From Gracilibacillus massiliensis (lineage in GTDB: Bacteria > Bacillota > Bacilli > Bacillales > Amphibacillaceae): DNA of 64,000 nucleotides. A program made the position numbers and the translations under genes. Location of the stretch: assembly GCF_001458115.1 (NCBI RefSeq), contig NZ_CZRP01000011.1:558001-622000 (forward strand). The letters are read 5' to 3'. Below the pieces are notes generated by a model. The model was given only the letters and a program-made list of their open reading frames with translations. It was not told the origin of the DNA and ran no database searches. Below are positions 20,082 to 30,607 of this stretch, in pieces. Positions within the stretch are counted from its first letter, which is position 1. Each line of letters begins with the position of its first letter.

Positions 20082-20810
20082 ATGAGTTTAGCACTTAGAG
20101 ATGTTAGTCGTACATTTAATGGAACTACTGCTGTCAGAGGTGTTAATTTAGAAGTAAAACCAGGAGAAATTATTGGTTTACTTGGCACAAGTGGGTGTGG
20201 GAAAAGTACCTTATTACGAGCAATATCAGGATTGGATCCAGAATATGATGGAGAAATTGAAATTAACGGCAATGTCTCCAGACAAATTCAGGATACAGCA
20301 AGTTTTATTTTTCAAGAACCGAGATTGTTACCATGGTTAAATGTGTTAGATAATGTCACATTCGGATTGACAGGTAAACGTAAAGACAAAGAAAATAGAG
20401 CAATTGATTATTTAGAAAGTGTTGGTTTACGAGGTAAAGAAGTCCTTTATCCTCGCGAATTATCCGGTGGTATGGCACAGCGTGTGGCAATCGCTCGAGC
20501 GCTGGTTACGTCTCCAGAAATCTTACTATTAGATGAACCATTTAGTGCATTGGACGCCTTTACGAAAATGCAATTACAGGATCTATTACTTGATGTCTGG
20601 AAAAAGTATCAATCGACAATTGTTATGGTGACACACGATATTGATGAGGCGATGTATTTATGTGACCGTGTCGTTATTTTAAAAGGACAGCCTGGTGAAG
20701 TTGAAAGAGAAATAAAAATAGATCTGGAGCGTCCACGAGACAGAGGCAGTGAATATTTAGCACATTTAAAATCTGAAATTCTGGATTGCTTGGACTTAAA
20801 TAAAAAGTAA
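20082..20810 (+). CDS. ssuB: ABC transporter ATP-binding protein, SsuB type
   Basis: 242 residues. Walker A GTSGCGKST, Q-loop FQEPRLLPWLNV, signature LSGGMAQRVAIARAL, Walker B LLLDEPFSALD and switch His MVTHDIDEA. The FQEPRLLPW Q-loop is typical of sulfonate/nitrate importers. It completes the three-gene importer; a 23-nt gap leads to the acyl-CoA synthetase gene, indicating one operon. Confidence 0.93.
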   Translation: MSLALRDVSRTFNGTTAVRGVNLEVKPGEIIGLLGTSGCGKSTLLRAISGLDPEYDGEIEINGNVSRQIQDTASFIFQEPRLLPWLNVLDNVTFGLTGKRKDKENRAIDYLESVGLRGKEVLYPRELSGGMAQRVAIARALVTSPEILLLDEPFSALDAFTKMQLQDLLLDVWKKYQSTIVMVTHDIDEAMYLCDRVVILKGQPGEVEREIKIDLERPRDRGSEYLAHLKSEILDCLDLNKK

Positions 20811-20833
20811 CAGTCTTCAAGGGGGATAATCTC

Positions 20834-22525
20834 ATGACAAAACAAGCAACATCACATATAGAAAAAGTAGAGGGTAACTATAACCTTAGTAACTATGAAA
20901 CCATTCGTGAAAATTTTGACTGGGAAGATGCAAAAGAGTTATTGTCGGCAGCCAAAACAGGGAAAGTTAATGCAGCATATGAGACGATTGATCGTCATGT
21001 GGATGAAGGATATGGAGACAAAATAGCAATACACTATATAAATGAGACTGAGAAGAGATCTTACACTTTTAGAGAAGTAAAAGATAAAACCGATCATTAT
21101 GCCAAAATTTTAAAAGAAAACGGTGTAAAAAAAGGTGATCGTGTATTCATTTTCCTTTCGAAAACACCTGAATGTTATATTGCCATCTTAGCGGCGATTA
21201 AAGTAGGTGCTATCGCTGGTCCATTATTCGAGGCGTTTATGGAAGATGCGGTACGAGACCGAATTAATGATTGTGATGGTACCTTGTTAATTACCGATCA
21301 AGAACTAGCCAAACGAGTACCACAACAAGATATTCCGTCACTTCAAACAATTTTATATGTAGAAGATATTGAAAAAGAAGCCTTACAACCAGTCGATGGT
21401 GATCAATTTGTCGAATGGGTTGACTGGGAAGATGGTTTAATCATTCATTATACGAGTGGGTCAACTGGAAAGCCAAAAGGTGTCTTACATGCTCATCGTG
21501 CAGTTCAGCATCACATTGTAACAGGTAAATGGGTGTTAGATATCAAGGATGAAGATGTCTACTGGTGTACTTCACATCCAGGATGGGTAACAGGTAGTGT
21601 ATATGGTTTATTTGCCCCGTTATTAAATAGAGCGACTGTTGTTATTCAAGGTGGCCGTTTTAGTGCTGAAAACTGGTATTCTCTGATAGAAGAGCTAGGG
21701 GTGACGATTTGGTACAGTGCTCCTACCGCTTTCCGTATGTTGTTATCACAAGGAGATTTATATAAAAAATATGATCTATCATCCGTTAGACATGTATTAA
21801 GTGTAGGGGAACCATTAAACCCAGAAGTAATTCAATGGGCTTGGAATAGCTTGAAAGTACGAATTCATGATACATGGTGGATGACAGAAACAGGTGGACA
21901 TTTAATCGTTAATCTCCCTGCTGAAAAAATCAAACCTGGATCAATGGGAAGACCTTTTCCAGGAGTACAGGTTGGTATATTAGATGATGAAGGGCAAGAG
22001 TTACCTCGTGGTGAAGTTGGTCAATTAGCCGTTCGAACGCCATGGCCAGGATTGATGAAAGAGATTTGGGGAAACCAGGATAAATTCAAATCCTATTTCC
22101 AATATGAAGGCTGGTACATTTCTGGAGATTTAGCATTACAAGATGAAGAAGGTTATGTATTTTTCCAAGGTCGTAACGATGATATGATCAATTCTGCTGG
22201 TGAGCGGATTGGACCTTTTGAAGTGGAAAGTAAATTAATTGAACACCCTGCAGTTGAAGAGGCTGGTGTGATTGGTAAACCTGATGAATTACGTGGGGAA
22301 TTGGTAAAAGCATTTATCACATTACGACAAGGATTTAGTCAATCTAAGGAATTATTAGAAGAAATTCGTGTTTTTGTTAGGAAAAACTTATCTGCACATG
22401 CCGCTCCAAGAGAGATTGAAGTAGTCGATGAACTGCCAAAAACCAAAATCAGTGGTAAAATTTTAAGACGACAATTAAAAGCATTAGAAATCGAAAGAGC
22501 TAATGCTAATAAAGTAAACATTTAA
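20834..22525 (+). CDS. Acyl-CoA synthetase (acetate-CoA ligase-like, AMP-forming)
   Basis: 563-residue ANL-superfamily ligase. P-loop YTSGSTGKPKGVLH, adenine motif WWMTETGG, hinge SGDLALQDEEGYVFFQGRNDD and the C-terminal catalytic lysine in PKTKISGKILRRQLK. It is closest in style to AcsA-type acetyl-CoA synthetases, yet lies in a SAM-riboswitch sulfur-uptake operon after ssuABC. I infer that it activates the imported acid or its breakdown product (for example a methylthio- or sulfo-carboxylate); the sequence does not prove this. RBS AAGGGGGAT; ATG 20834. Confidence 0.85.
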   Translation: MTKQATSHIEKVEGNYNLSNYETIRENFDWEDAKELLSAAKTGKVNAAYETIDRHVDEGYGDKIAIHYINETEKRSYTFREVKDKTDHYAKILKENGVKKGDRVFIFLSKTPECYIAILAAIKVGAIAGPLFEAFMEDAVRDRINDCDGTLLITDQELAKRVPQQDIPSLQTILYVEDIEKEALQPVDGDQFVEWVDWEDGLIIHYTSGSTGKPKGVLHAHRAVQHHIVTGKWVLDIKDEDVYWCTSHPGWVTGSVYGLFAPLLNRATVVIQGGRFSAENWYSLIEELGVTIWYSAPTAFRMLLSQGDLYKKYDLSSVRHVLSVGEPLNPEVIQWAWNSLKVRIHDTWWMTETGGHLIVNLPAEKIKPGSMGRPFPGVQVGILDDEGQELPRGEVGQLAVRTPWPGLMKEIWGNQDKFKSYFQYEGWYISGDLALQDEEGYVFFQGRNDDMINSAGERIGPFEVESKLIEHPAVEEAGVIGKPDELRGELVKAFITLRQGFSQSKELLEEIRVFVRKNLSAHAAPREIEVVDELPKTKISGKILRRQLKALEIERANANKVNI

Positions 22526-22537
22526 AACATATAAATA

Positions 22538-22690
22538 CTCTTATGTAGAGAGGTGGAGGGACTGGCCCGATGAAACCCGGCAACCTTAAGCAACTGCTTA
22601 AAAGGTGCTAAATCCTGCAAACAATTGTTTGAAAAATAAGAGGGAGATCATAAATGTGAGTCTCTCTTGTTCGATCAAGAGGGACTTTTT
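22538..22690 (+). promoter_or_regulatory. SAM-I (S-box) riboswitch 3 with terminator
   Basis: P1 CTCTTAT (22538-) pairs with ATAAGAG ending at 22642. Core AGAGGTGGAGGGACTGGCCC, GAAACCCGGCAACC and the AAAGGTGCTAA segment are clear. Terminator AGTCTCTCTTG / CAAGAGGGACT plus T run at 22659-22690. It begins only 12 nt after the acyl-CoA synthetase stop and controls the FMN-dehydrogenase-like gene at 22721, so that gene has its own SAM checkpoint. Confidence 0.95.
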
Positions 22691-22720
22691 GTTTCCCTTA
22701 ACTTTAGGAGGAATAAGCAA

Positions 22721-23638
22721 ATGGTAAAAACAATCATCCGCAAAAGTAAAGAGGAAGAATTAAAGGAAGTGGCGATCCATCAATTGTCAGAAGCATCTCA
22801 AGATTATTTAAGGGAGATCACAAAACCACGGATACGCCCCACTTCTTTTCGATTAAATAAAGGTGTGGAATCAAAAAATAAAATTTCCCCTTTGTTACTA
22901 GGAGCTATCGGGGCACAGACCTATTTCCATGAGGATGGCGAACTTGCCAGTGCTCAAGCTGCCCAAAAACAAGGAATACCTTTCATCGTCAGTAGTCATT
23001 CAGCCTATAGCATAGAAGAAATTAGTGATGCTGTACCAGAGTGTGAGTTATGGTTCCAGGCACATATTTTCAAAGATCGTGCTCTGACTAAAAACTTCAT
23101 CCAAAGGGCAGAACTTTCGGGGTATCAAGCCATTATCTTAAATATCTCAGATGACACAATTCATCATCATGCAGACCAATTAAACAAAGGGATTGCTAAT
23201 TTTGTAGTTGATCCTATATTCGCAAAAAAGAATTTTAATAGTCCATTAACAATTAAGGAACAGATTACAAAAGAGTATCAGGATCGTCAGATAACATGGG
23301 AGGATATTAGTTATTTACAACAATTCACGACACTTCCAGTTTATATTTATGGGGATTTAACAATTGAAGATGTTCGCAGTGCCTTGCAGCATCAAGTTGA
23401 TGGACTTATTTTCACAAATATTCCTTCAGCAACAACTGATCTTTTAGCACAGGTGGATACTATCGTCGCTGATAAATTAAAAGTAGTGATCGAAACCGAA
23501 GTGGAAACGAAAGAGGTAGTAAACCAGTATCTTCTACATGGTGCTGACGCTGTAACTATCAAGAGTCATTATATATATGGATTAGTAACAGCAGGAGTTT
23601 TAGGCGTAGAAGATAACATTGCTCAACTTTTCACATAA
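22721..23638 (+). CDS. Divergent FMN-dependent alpha-hydroxy-acid dehydrogenase homologue, probably lacking catalysis
   Basis: 305 residues with the general fold order of the FMN_dh (lactate oxidase/glycolate oxidase) family: YFHEDGELASAQAAQKQGIPFIVSSHS (family: hpdGE..aaa..gi...lSt.s), ELWFQAHIFKDRALTKNFIQRAE and LPVYIYGDLTIEDVRSALQHQVDGLIFTN. The family's catalytic His/Arg motif SNHGGRQ(L)D is replaced by FTNIPSATTDL, and the N-terminal YY(A/S)GGA region is lost; typical members have 350-400 residues. RBS AGGAGGAAT; ATG 22721. It could be a binding or regulatory relic, or a new activity in SAM-controlled sulfur metabolism. Confidence 0.7.
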   Translation: MVKTIIRKSKEEELKEVAIHQLSEASQDYLREITKPRIRPTSFRLNKGVESKNKISPLLLGAIGAQTYFHEDGELASAQAAQKQGIPFIVSSHSAYSIEEISDAVPECELWFQAHIFKDRALTKNFIQRAELSGYQAIILNISDDTIHHHADQLNKGIANFVVDPIFAKKNFNSPLTIKEQITKEYQDRQITWEDISYLQQFTTLPVYIYGDLTIEDVRSALQHQVDGLIFTNIPSATTDLLAQVDTIVADKLKVVIETEVETKEVVNQYLLHGADAVTIKSHYIYGLVTAGVLGVEDNIAQLFT

Positions 23639-23674
23639 TTGTTATAAATTATAGTTTCATAAGTATGGCAAGTG

Positions 23675-24686
<1,012 letters not shown>

Positions 24687-24713
24687 TAATCAACTAAAAT
24701 AATATTTACCCTT

Positions 24714-26048
24714 AGACACAAACTGGGCCATAAAAAGAGTGTTATTTTGAATGAAAGCATGTGTATAACAACCGCTCCGGCTTGCCCAGGAGTAGCCGTC
24801 AAGGCTGAGAATCTAATGGAGTGAAAGTCTCCTGTCATCAATTGACCGGTTCGGATGACTAGTATATCCAATGCGTGGTGAGGTAACGAGTCACGTTCTG
24901 CTTGGAAGTAAAAGTCACTGCGGCTCAACTTTACGCAGAGAGAGTATGGGTCGGAACAGCTAGAGTGGCGAGCAAATCTAGAGGCTAGAAGGCTTTAACG
25001 AATACTGCAGCTCCGAAATCGAGCGCCCTTCAGAAGCTGTTGAAGGGATGTCTGTGATGCGCCGACCTGGTTGGGCAATGGGGAAGGCCGATGTTCTATG
25101 GGAAGTAACGGTCAAGAGCACCATAGAAGCAGCCGGAGTAGGGGTTCTGGCATCTAGAGAAAGATTTTCAGAGATAACGACGGGAAAGTCCTACTTCCAG
25201 CTGGGATGACAACAACCAGCAAAGACCAACCATATAAGTGACAAGCGAAAATGGTTAGGAGGATTTAGGATGGACGCATGAGGTCGTAGTAGCGAAGAGG
25301 AAAGGGTAATGCCTTTCTAAGCTTATGGAATGAAGCTTCTACAAAGGTAACACCAGAGTAGAGCGAAGGACCTCTGGGCGACTGGGCGTCTGTGTTAAAG
25401 AATAAACAGAACACAGAGTCTGTTGAATGATTGGCACAAGACTAGCATATAAGTAAACTTATGTATTGATGGGTGAACATGTGTGTCAGCATTTAAACCT
25501 GGGATACATAAGGAAGGCTTATATAGCGATAGAAACCCAGTGTCAGAACCGGACTCGGGAAATCCGACCGTCCGGGATCGTATGGGGGCTGCAGGAAACG
25601 TGATTCTATTGAATGCGCGCGCCTGCCATCTACCCGACCTTCGCTTTCCGGGGGGCATGTTCTTCAGCTAACTTTGAAAAGAAAAACACTTTTCAAAGTG
25701 GATCTTCAGACCATGCTAATCCCCCAGGAGTCGAAGTGGACGCCTACGCTAGATAAAGTTCTACAATGGAGGCAAGAGTTAAAATAATGACTACTAACTC
25801 ATCATTTCTAGAAAGGCCAAGTTTATAACTGTTAAAACCGTTGTAGAATCTATTTAAAGCGTAGGCCGCCCACTTTCACTCCTGTGGGAACGTTTTACCT
25901 GAAGATCCACTTTTTCAAGCGGTCTATGCTTGGAAAAGTTAGCTGAAGGCAAAACCCCACGGAAAGGGAAGTGGGCAGCCGGAGCGGATAATTAATAGAT
26001 AAATCATTTCAAAATTATCACGTCTCTTACTTCACAGTTTGTGTTTAA
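24714..26048. repeat. Large inverted-repeat (MITE-like) element R-B, interrupted by a group II-like intron
   Basis: Second relative of R-A. Ends ACACAAACTG (about 24716) and CAGTTTGTGTTT (26036-26047). The right arm (25861-25985) carries an uninterrupted target GGCTGCCCA/CTTCCC on the minus strand; the left arm is interrupted at the equivalent position by the 850-nt intron. Its internal sequence differs clearly from R-A (for example TTCGCTTTCCGGGGGG against TTCCCTTTCCGTGGGG), showing the repeats are older than the intron insertions. No gene seen in 24687-26090 apart from this. Confidence 0.7.
24789..25638 (+). mobile_element. ORF-less group II intron-like RNA, copy 2
   Basis: 850 nt, the same length as copy 1 and about 99% identical by eye (roughly nine substitutions, no indels). 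EBS1-like TGGGCA at 25072-25077 pairs with exon TGCCCA (24783-24788); here the pairing extends one more base. Domain V-like hairpin at 25546-25579. It ends CTACCCGAC like copy 1. Because the repeat arms around the two copies are much more diverged than the inserts, the insert moved independently. No RT/maturase is encoded, so mobility or splicing would need a protein from elsewhere. Confidence 0.65.
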
Positions 26049-26090
26049 TAAGTATTATTTTAATAAATTAAACACACTTCGGAGGGTGTT

Positions 26091-26345
26091 ATGATACTGA
26101 CTTTGTATGGTAAGGAAAATTGTGGGCTTTGTGATCAGGCCAGAGTCACTCTGGAAATGTTGCAGCAAGACTATTCATTTGAAATAGAAGAAATAAACAT
26201 TTATAATGATGATAAGCTTTTAGAAGAATACCACTTGTTAATTCCGGTGATTAAACACAAGGAATACTTGATTGACTCAGAGATTATTGACATCGAAAAG
26301 GTCGAAACTTATCTGAAATCGAAAAAATATTCAGAAAATAGTTGA
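26091..26345 (+). CDS. Glutaredoxin-like small thiol protein
   Basis: 84 residues with a thioredoxin-fold start ILTLYGKENCGLCDQARVTL, giving a CxxC redox site, and a cis-Pro-like LIPVIKH segment. DUF836/glutaredoxin family. RBS GGAGGG; ATG 26091. It lies directly before cggR, as in several Bacillaceae. The oxidoreductase partner is unknown. Confidence 0.8.
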   Translation: MILTLYGKENCGLCDQARVTLEMLQQDYSFEIEEINIYNDDKLLEEYHLLIPVIKHKEYLIDSEIIDIEKVETYLKSKKYSENS

Positions 26346-26370
26346 GAGAAGTTAGAGCATTTGGTACAAT
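26342..26370 (+). promoter_or_regulatory. SigA promoter of the cggR-glycolytic operon
   Basis: TTGAGA (26342-26347), 17-bp spacer, TACAAT (26365-26370). It overlaps the end of the glutaredoxin-like gene and lies upstream of the CggR-like operator, the arrangement known for cggR operons. Confidence 0.6.
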
Positions 26371-26402
26371 TATCTATGGAAGTTAATTTTTTTTGTTCTG
26401 AG

Positions 26403-26440
26403 TGGGACGAAATGCGACTAGGAGGGACAAATATTTCCCG
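26403..26440 (+). promoter_or_regulatory. Putative CggR operator
   Basis: Two GGGAC-containing repeats, TGGGACGAAATGCGACT and GGGACAAATATTTCCC, lie between promoter and cggR. They resemble the tandem GGGAC..TGTCC operator of CggR in Bacillus, which is released by fructose-1,6-bisphosphate. Position and sequence agree; the match is not perfect. Confidence 0.5.
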
Positions 26441-26463
26441 GTACTAGCAAAGGAGCTTTTCGA

Positions 26464-27483
26464 TTGAAGGATTTATTAGATATTCAAGAAAAATTGTTCC
26501 CAGATTTACTTGATGTCATGCAAAGAAGATATAAAATATTACATTACATACAACTAATGCAGCCAATCGGGCGACGAAGCTTAGCTGAGAATATCAAGCT
26601 AAAAGAACGTGTCGTTCGAACCGAAATAGAATTCTTAAATAAGCATCAATTTATTATGGTGACATCAAAAGGCATGCAATTAACAGCAGATGGTGAAAAT
26701 ATCATCGAGAAATTATCTTCGTTTATGGATGAAATTTCTGAATTTCGTGTTTTAGAATCAGAAATTAAGGATAAATTACAATTGGAGCATGTCATTATTG
26801 TTTCAGGTAATAGTGATGAACAATTATCCGTCAAACAAGATTTAGGAAAAGCTTGTGTACAATTTTTAAGTTCGATATTAACTTCCAATCAAACGATTGC
26901 TGTCACAGGTGGAACATCTATGGCAGAGGTTGCAAACCAAATGAAACCAATGGAGCATGCTGCAAATTGTACGTTTGTTCCAGCACGAGGCGGATTAGGT
27001 GAACAGGTGGAAAATCAGGCCAATACAATATGTGCGCAAATGGCTAAAAAGGTTAACGGCAATTATCGAATGTTATATGTACCTGATCCTTTAAGTGAAG
27101 ATACGTATCATACGATTATTGAAGAGCCAGCAATAAAAGATATCTTGGAAATGATTCATGATTCTAAGATTGTTCTTCATAGTATTGGGGATGCTATTAC
27201 AATGGCGAAACGCCGTAAAGCGTCTACACCTGTAATAGATAAATTGACTAATGAAAATGCCGTTAGTGAAGCATTTGGTTATTATTTAGATGAACAAGGA
27301 AAAGTAGTATATAAAGTTCGAACAGTCGGTATGCAACTAGAAGAATTAGCACATGCAGAGTACGTAGTAGCAGTTGCTGGTGGATCTTCAAAAGCAAAAG
27401 CAATTCAATCTTACTTCAAACAAGGAAAGAGTAATGTATTGATAACAGATGAAGCAGCCGCAAAAGAGTTGTTAAAGGGGTAA
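26464..27483 (+). CDS. cggR: Central glycolytic genes regulator CggR
   Basis: 339-residue SorC/DeoR-type repressor. N-terminal winged helix (MQPIGRRSLAENIKLKERVVRTEIEFL) and C-terminal sugar-phosphate-binding domain with AVTGGTSMAEVA and the VVAVAGGSSKAKAIQS segment. Start TTG 26464 with AAAGGAG 9 nt upstream. It represses the cggR-gapA-pgk-tpiA-gpmI-eno operon when fructose-1,6-bisphosphate is low; it is the first gene of that operon here. Confidence 0.95.
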   Translation: MKDLLDIQEKLFPDLLDVMQRRYKILHYIQLMQPIGRRSLAENIKLKERVVRTEIEFLNKHQFIMVTSKGMQLTADGENIIEKLSSFMDEISEFRVLESEIKDKLQLEHVIIVSGNSDEQLSVKQDLGKACVQFLSSILTSNQTIAVTGGTSMAEVANQMKPMEHAANCTFVPARGGLGEQVENQANTICAQMAKKVNGNYRMLYVPDPLSEDTYHTIIEEPAIKDILEMIHDSKIVLHSIGDAITMAKRRKASTPVIDKLTNENAVSEAFGYYLDEQGKVVYKVRTVGMQLEELAHAEYVVAVAGGSSKAKAIQSYFKQGKSNVLITDEAAAKELLKG

Positions 27484-27532
27484 ATCCCTTTAAATATAAA
27501 TTATAAAGCATATTCTAAGGAGGAATTTTAGC

Positions 27533-28534
27533 ATGGCAGTAAAAGTAGGTATTAATGGTTTTGGACGTATCGGACGTTTAGCTTTCCGTCGTATTCAAGA
27601 TGTAGAAGGTATTGAGGTTGTAGCAATCAATGACTTAACAAACGCAGATATGTTAGCACATTTATTAAAATATGACACTACACAAGGCCGTTTCAACGGC
27701 GATGTTAAAGTAAATGATGGATCATTCACTGTTAATGGTAATGAGGTTAAAGTATTAGCAAATGCTAACCCAGATGAATTACCATGGGGAGATCTTGGAG
27801 TAGATATCGTACTTGAATGTACTGGTTTCTTTACTTCAAAAGAAAAAGCAGAACTTCACCTTAAAGGTGGCGCTAAACGTGTTGTTATTTCTGCTCCAGG
27901 TGGAAATGATGTGCCAACAATCGTATATAATACAAACCATGAAACGTTAACTGGTGAAGAAACAGTTATTTCAGGTGCATCTTGTACTACAAACTGTTTA
28001 GCACCAATGGCTAAAACACTTCACGATCAATTCGGTGTTGTAGAAGGTCTAATGACTACAATTCACGCTTATACTGGTGATCAAATGACATTAGATGGTC
28101 CACACCCGAAAGGTGATTTCCGTCGTGCGCGCGCAGCAGCGGAAAATATCATCCCTAACTCAACTGGTGCTGCTAAAGCAATCGGTCTTGTTATTCCTGA
28201 ATTAAATGGTAAATTAGATGGTGCAGCTCAACGTGTTCCAGTTGCAACTGGTTCATTAACAGAGCTAGTAACAGTTCTTGATAAAGAAGTAACTCCAGAA
28301 CAAGTAAACAAAGCAATGGAAGAAGCTTCAAATGAATCTTATGGTTACACTACTGACGAAATCGTATCTAGTGATGTAATTGGTATCACTTACGGTTCCC
28401 TATTTGATGCAACGCAAACAAAAGTGATGACAGTAGGAGATAAGCAGTTAGTAAAAACTGTATCTTGGTATGACAATGAAATGTCTTACACTGCTCAATT
28501 AGTACGTACATTAGAATATTTCGCTAAATTATAA
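27533..28534 (+). CDS. gapA: Glyceraldehyde-3-phosphate dehydrogenase, glycolytic
   Basis: 333 residues; NAD-binding [16 protein letters not shown], the catalytic Cys in [15 protein letters not shown], and SWYDNEMSY near the C-terminus. Its place after cggR identifies it as the glycolytic GapA rather than gluconeogenic GapB. RBS AAGGAGGAA. The dense use of favoured codons fits high expression. Confidence 0.98.
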   Translation: MAVKVGINGFGRIGRLAFRRIQDVEGIEVVAINDLTNADMLAHLLKYDTTQGRFNGDVKVNDGSFTVNGNEVKVLANANPDELPWGDLGVDIVLECTGFFTSKEKAELHLKGGAKRVVISAPGGNDVPTIVYNTNHETLTGEETVISGASCTTNCLAPMAKTLHDQFGVVEGLMTTIHAYTGDQMTLDGPHPKGDFRRARAAAENIIPNSTGAAKAIGLVIPELNGKLDGAAQRVPVATGSLTELVTVLDKEVTPEQVNKAMEEASNESYGYTTDEIVSSDVIGITYGSLFDATQTKVMTVGDKQLVKTVSWYDNEMSYTAQLVRTLEYFAKL

Positions 28535-28572
28535 TCATAAAGCGTTCGTAACAAATATTCATGTACCATATA

Positions 28573-28603
28573 AAGCGGGGAAGCTACGCGCTTCCCCTTT
28601 TAT
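28573..28603 (+). terminator. Hairpin between gapA and pgk
   Basis: AAGCGGGGAAG / CTTCCCCTTTTA with loop CTACGCG. It can act as a partial terminator or mRNA 3' stabiliser, letting gapA exceed the downstream genes. Confidence 0.7.
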
Positions 28604-28647
28604 GCGTACTTATGGATAGGATTAAATCTGTAGGGAGGTTCATTTTT

Positions 28648-29829
28648 ATGAACAAACAAACGATTAAAGACATAGAAGTTAAAGGTAAAAAAGTATTTTG
28701 TCGTGTAGACTTTAATGTGCCAATGAAAGACGGAGAGGTAACAGATGATACACGAATAAAAGCAGCATTACCAACGATTCAATACTTATCAGATCAAGGT
28801 GCAAAGGTAATCCTAGCTAGTCACCTAGGTCGTCCCGGTGGAGAAGTTGTCGAAGAACTTCGAATGGATGCAGTAGCAAAGCGCCTTAGCGATTTAATCA
28901 ACAAATCTGTCATTAAAACAGATGAGGTTTATGGTGACGAAGTAAATCAAGCAGTAGCTCAATTAGAAGATGGAGATCTTTTGTTAATCGAAAATGTTCG
29001 ATTTGAAGCAGGAGAGACTAAAAACGATCCTCAATTAGCGAAAGCATTCGCAAGTCTTGCCGATTACTTTGTTAATGATGCGTTTGGTGCTGCTCACCGT
29101 GCACATGCGTCTACAGCAGGAATTGCGGAGCATGTTCCATCTGCAGCAGGATTTTTATTAGAAAAAGAATTAGATGTTTTAGGAAAAGCCTTATCAGACC
29201 CAGAACGTCCTTTTACTGCAATCATTGGTGGAGCAAAAGTAAAGGATAAAATCGGTGTAATTGATAATCTTTTAGATAAAGTAGATAACCTTATTATTGG
29301 TGGCGGTCTTGCTTATACGTTTGTAAAAGCACTCGGTCATGAGGTAGGGAAATCACTTTTAGAAGAAGACAAAATTGAATTAGCGAAAGAGTATATGCAA
29401 AAAGCGAAAGACAAAGGTGTTAACTTTGTAATGCCTGTTGATGTTGTAGTTGCGGATGACTTTTCTAATGATGCGAACACGCAAATCGTAGCAATTGATC
29501 AAATTCCTGCTGACTTAGAAGCATTAGATATCGGTCCGAAAACGCGTGAAAAATACGCAGATATCGTGAAAGATTCTAAGCTAGTTATCTGGAATGGACC
29601 AATGGGTGTATTCGAATTAGAAGTCTTTGCTAATGGAACGAAAGCTGTAGCAGATGCATTAAGCAAAACAGAAGGTTATACTGTTATTGGTGGTGGAGAT
29701 TCAGCAGCAGCTGTTGAAAAATTTGATTACGCAGATCAAATGGACCACATCTCAACAGGTGGTGGAGCTTCCTTAGAGTTTATGGAAGGTAAAGAACTAC
29801 CAGGTGTAAGTGTACTAACAGACAAGTAA
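28648..29829 (+). CDS. pgk: Phosphoglycerate kinase
   Basis: 393 residues from ATG 28648 (GGGAGG about 9 nt upstream); a start at 28561 would run through the gapA hairpin and is rejected. Motifs: [32 protein letters not shown] and the C-terminal [12 protein letters not shown] nucleotide-binding loop. Converts 1,3-bisphosphoglycerate and ADP to 3-phosphoglycerate and ATP. Confidence 0.98.
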   Translation: MNKQTIKDIEVKGKKVFCRVDFNVPMKDGEVTDDTRIKAALPTIQYLSDQGAKVILASHLGRPGGEVVEELRMDAVAKRLSDLINKSVIKTDEVYGDEVNQAVAQLEDGDLLLIENVRFEAGETKNDPQLAKAFASLADYFVNDAFGAAHRAHASTAGIAEHVPSAAGFLLEKELDVLGKALSDPERPFTAIIGGAKVKDKIGVIDNLLDKVDNLIIGGGLAYTFVKALGHEVGKSLLEEDKIELAKEYMQKAKDKGVNFVMPVDVVVADDFSNDANTQIVAIDQIPADLEALDIGPKTREKYADIVKDSKLVIWNGPMGVFELEVFANGTKAVADALSKTEGYTVIGGGDSAAAVEKFDYADQMDHISTGGGASLEFMEGKELPGVSVLTDK

Positions 29830-29848
29830 TAAAGGAGAGGTGAATGAC

Positions 29849-30607
29849 ATGCGTAAAAAAGTAATTGCAGGTAACTGGAAAATGAATAAGCTACTAGGTG
29901 AAGCAGTACAATTTGTCGAAGATACCAAAGACAAAGTACCTAGCACAGAAAAAGTAGAATCAGTAGTTTGTGCACCTTTTCCTTACCTACCAACATTAGT
30001 AGAAAAAGCAAAAGGTACCGACTTAGCTGTAGCAGCTCAAACGATGCACTTTGAAGAAAATGGTGCATTTACAGGTGAAGTAAGCCCAAGCATGCTTGCA
30101 GATATTGGAGTAACTTATGTTGTATTAGGACACTCAGAACGTCGCGAAATGTTTGCTGAAACAGATGAAACAGTAAATAAAAAAGCACATGCAGCTTTCG
30201 CTCATAATTTAACTCCAATCGTATGTGTTGGTGAAACATTGGAACAACGTGAAGCAAATCAAACAATGGATGTTGTCGAAAAACAAGTAAAAGCAGCACT
30301 TGAAGGGTTAAGTGAAGAACAAGTTAAAGCTACGATCATTGCTTATGAACCTATCTGGGCAATTGGTACAGGCAAAACAGCTAGTTCTGAACAAGCGAAT
30401 GAAGTTTGTACACATATTCGTAAAGTAGTTGCAGATACAATCTCCGCTGCTGCAGGTGATGCAGTACGTATTCAATATGGTGGAAGTGTAAAACCAGCAA
30501 ATGTGGATGAGCTACTTTCACAATCGGATATTGATGGCGCACTTGTAGGTGGTGCAAGTCTTGAAGCAGATTCCTTTTTACAGCTAGTGGAGGCTGGTGC
30601 CAAATGA
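29849..30607 (+). CDS. tpiA: Triosephosphate isomerase
   Basis: 252 residues. AGNWKMNK (catalytic Lys), [12 protein letters not shown] (catalytic His region), the active-site Glu in [14 protein letters not shown], and the phosphate-binding [13 protein letters not shown] 29849 has AAAGGAGAGG 8 nt upstream. Its last 4 bases overlap the start of gpmI (ATGA), indicating translational coupling. Confidence 0.98.
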   Translation: MRKKVIAGNWKMNKLLGEAVQFVEDTKDKVPSTEKVESVVCAPFPYLPTLVEKAKGTDLAVAAQTMHFEENGAFTGEVSPSMLADIGVTYVVLGHSERREMFAETDETVNKKAHAAFAHNLTPIVCVGETLEQREANQTMDVVEKQVKAALEGLSEEQVKATIIAYEPIWAIGTGKTASSEQANEVCTHIRKVVADTISAAAGDAVRIQYGGSVKPANVDELLSQSDIDGALVGGASLEADSFLQLVEAGAK

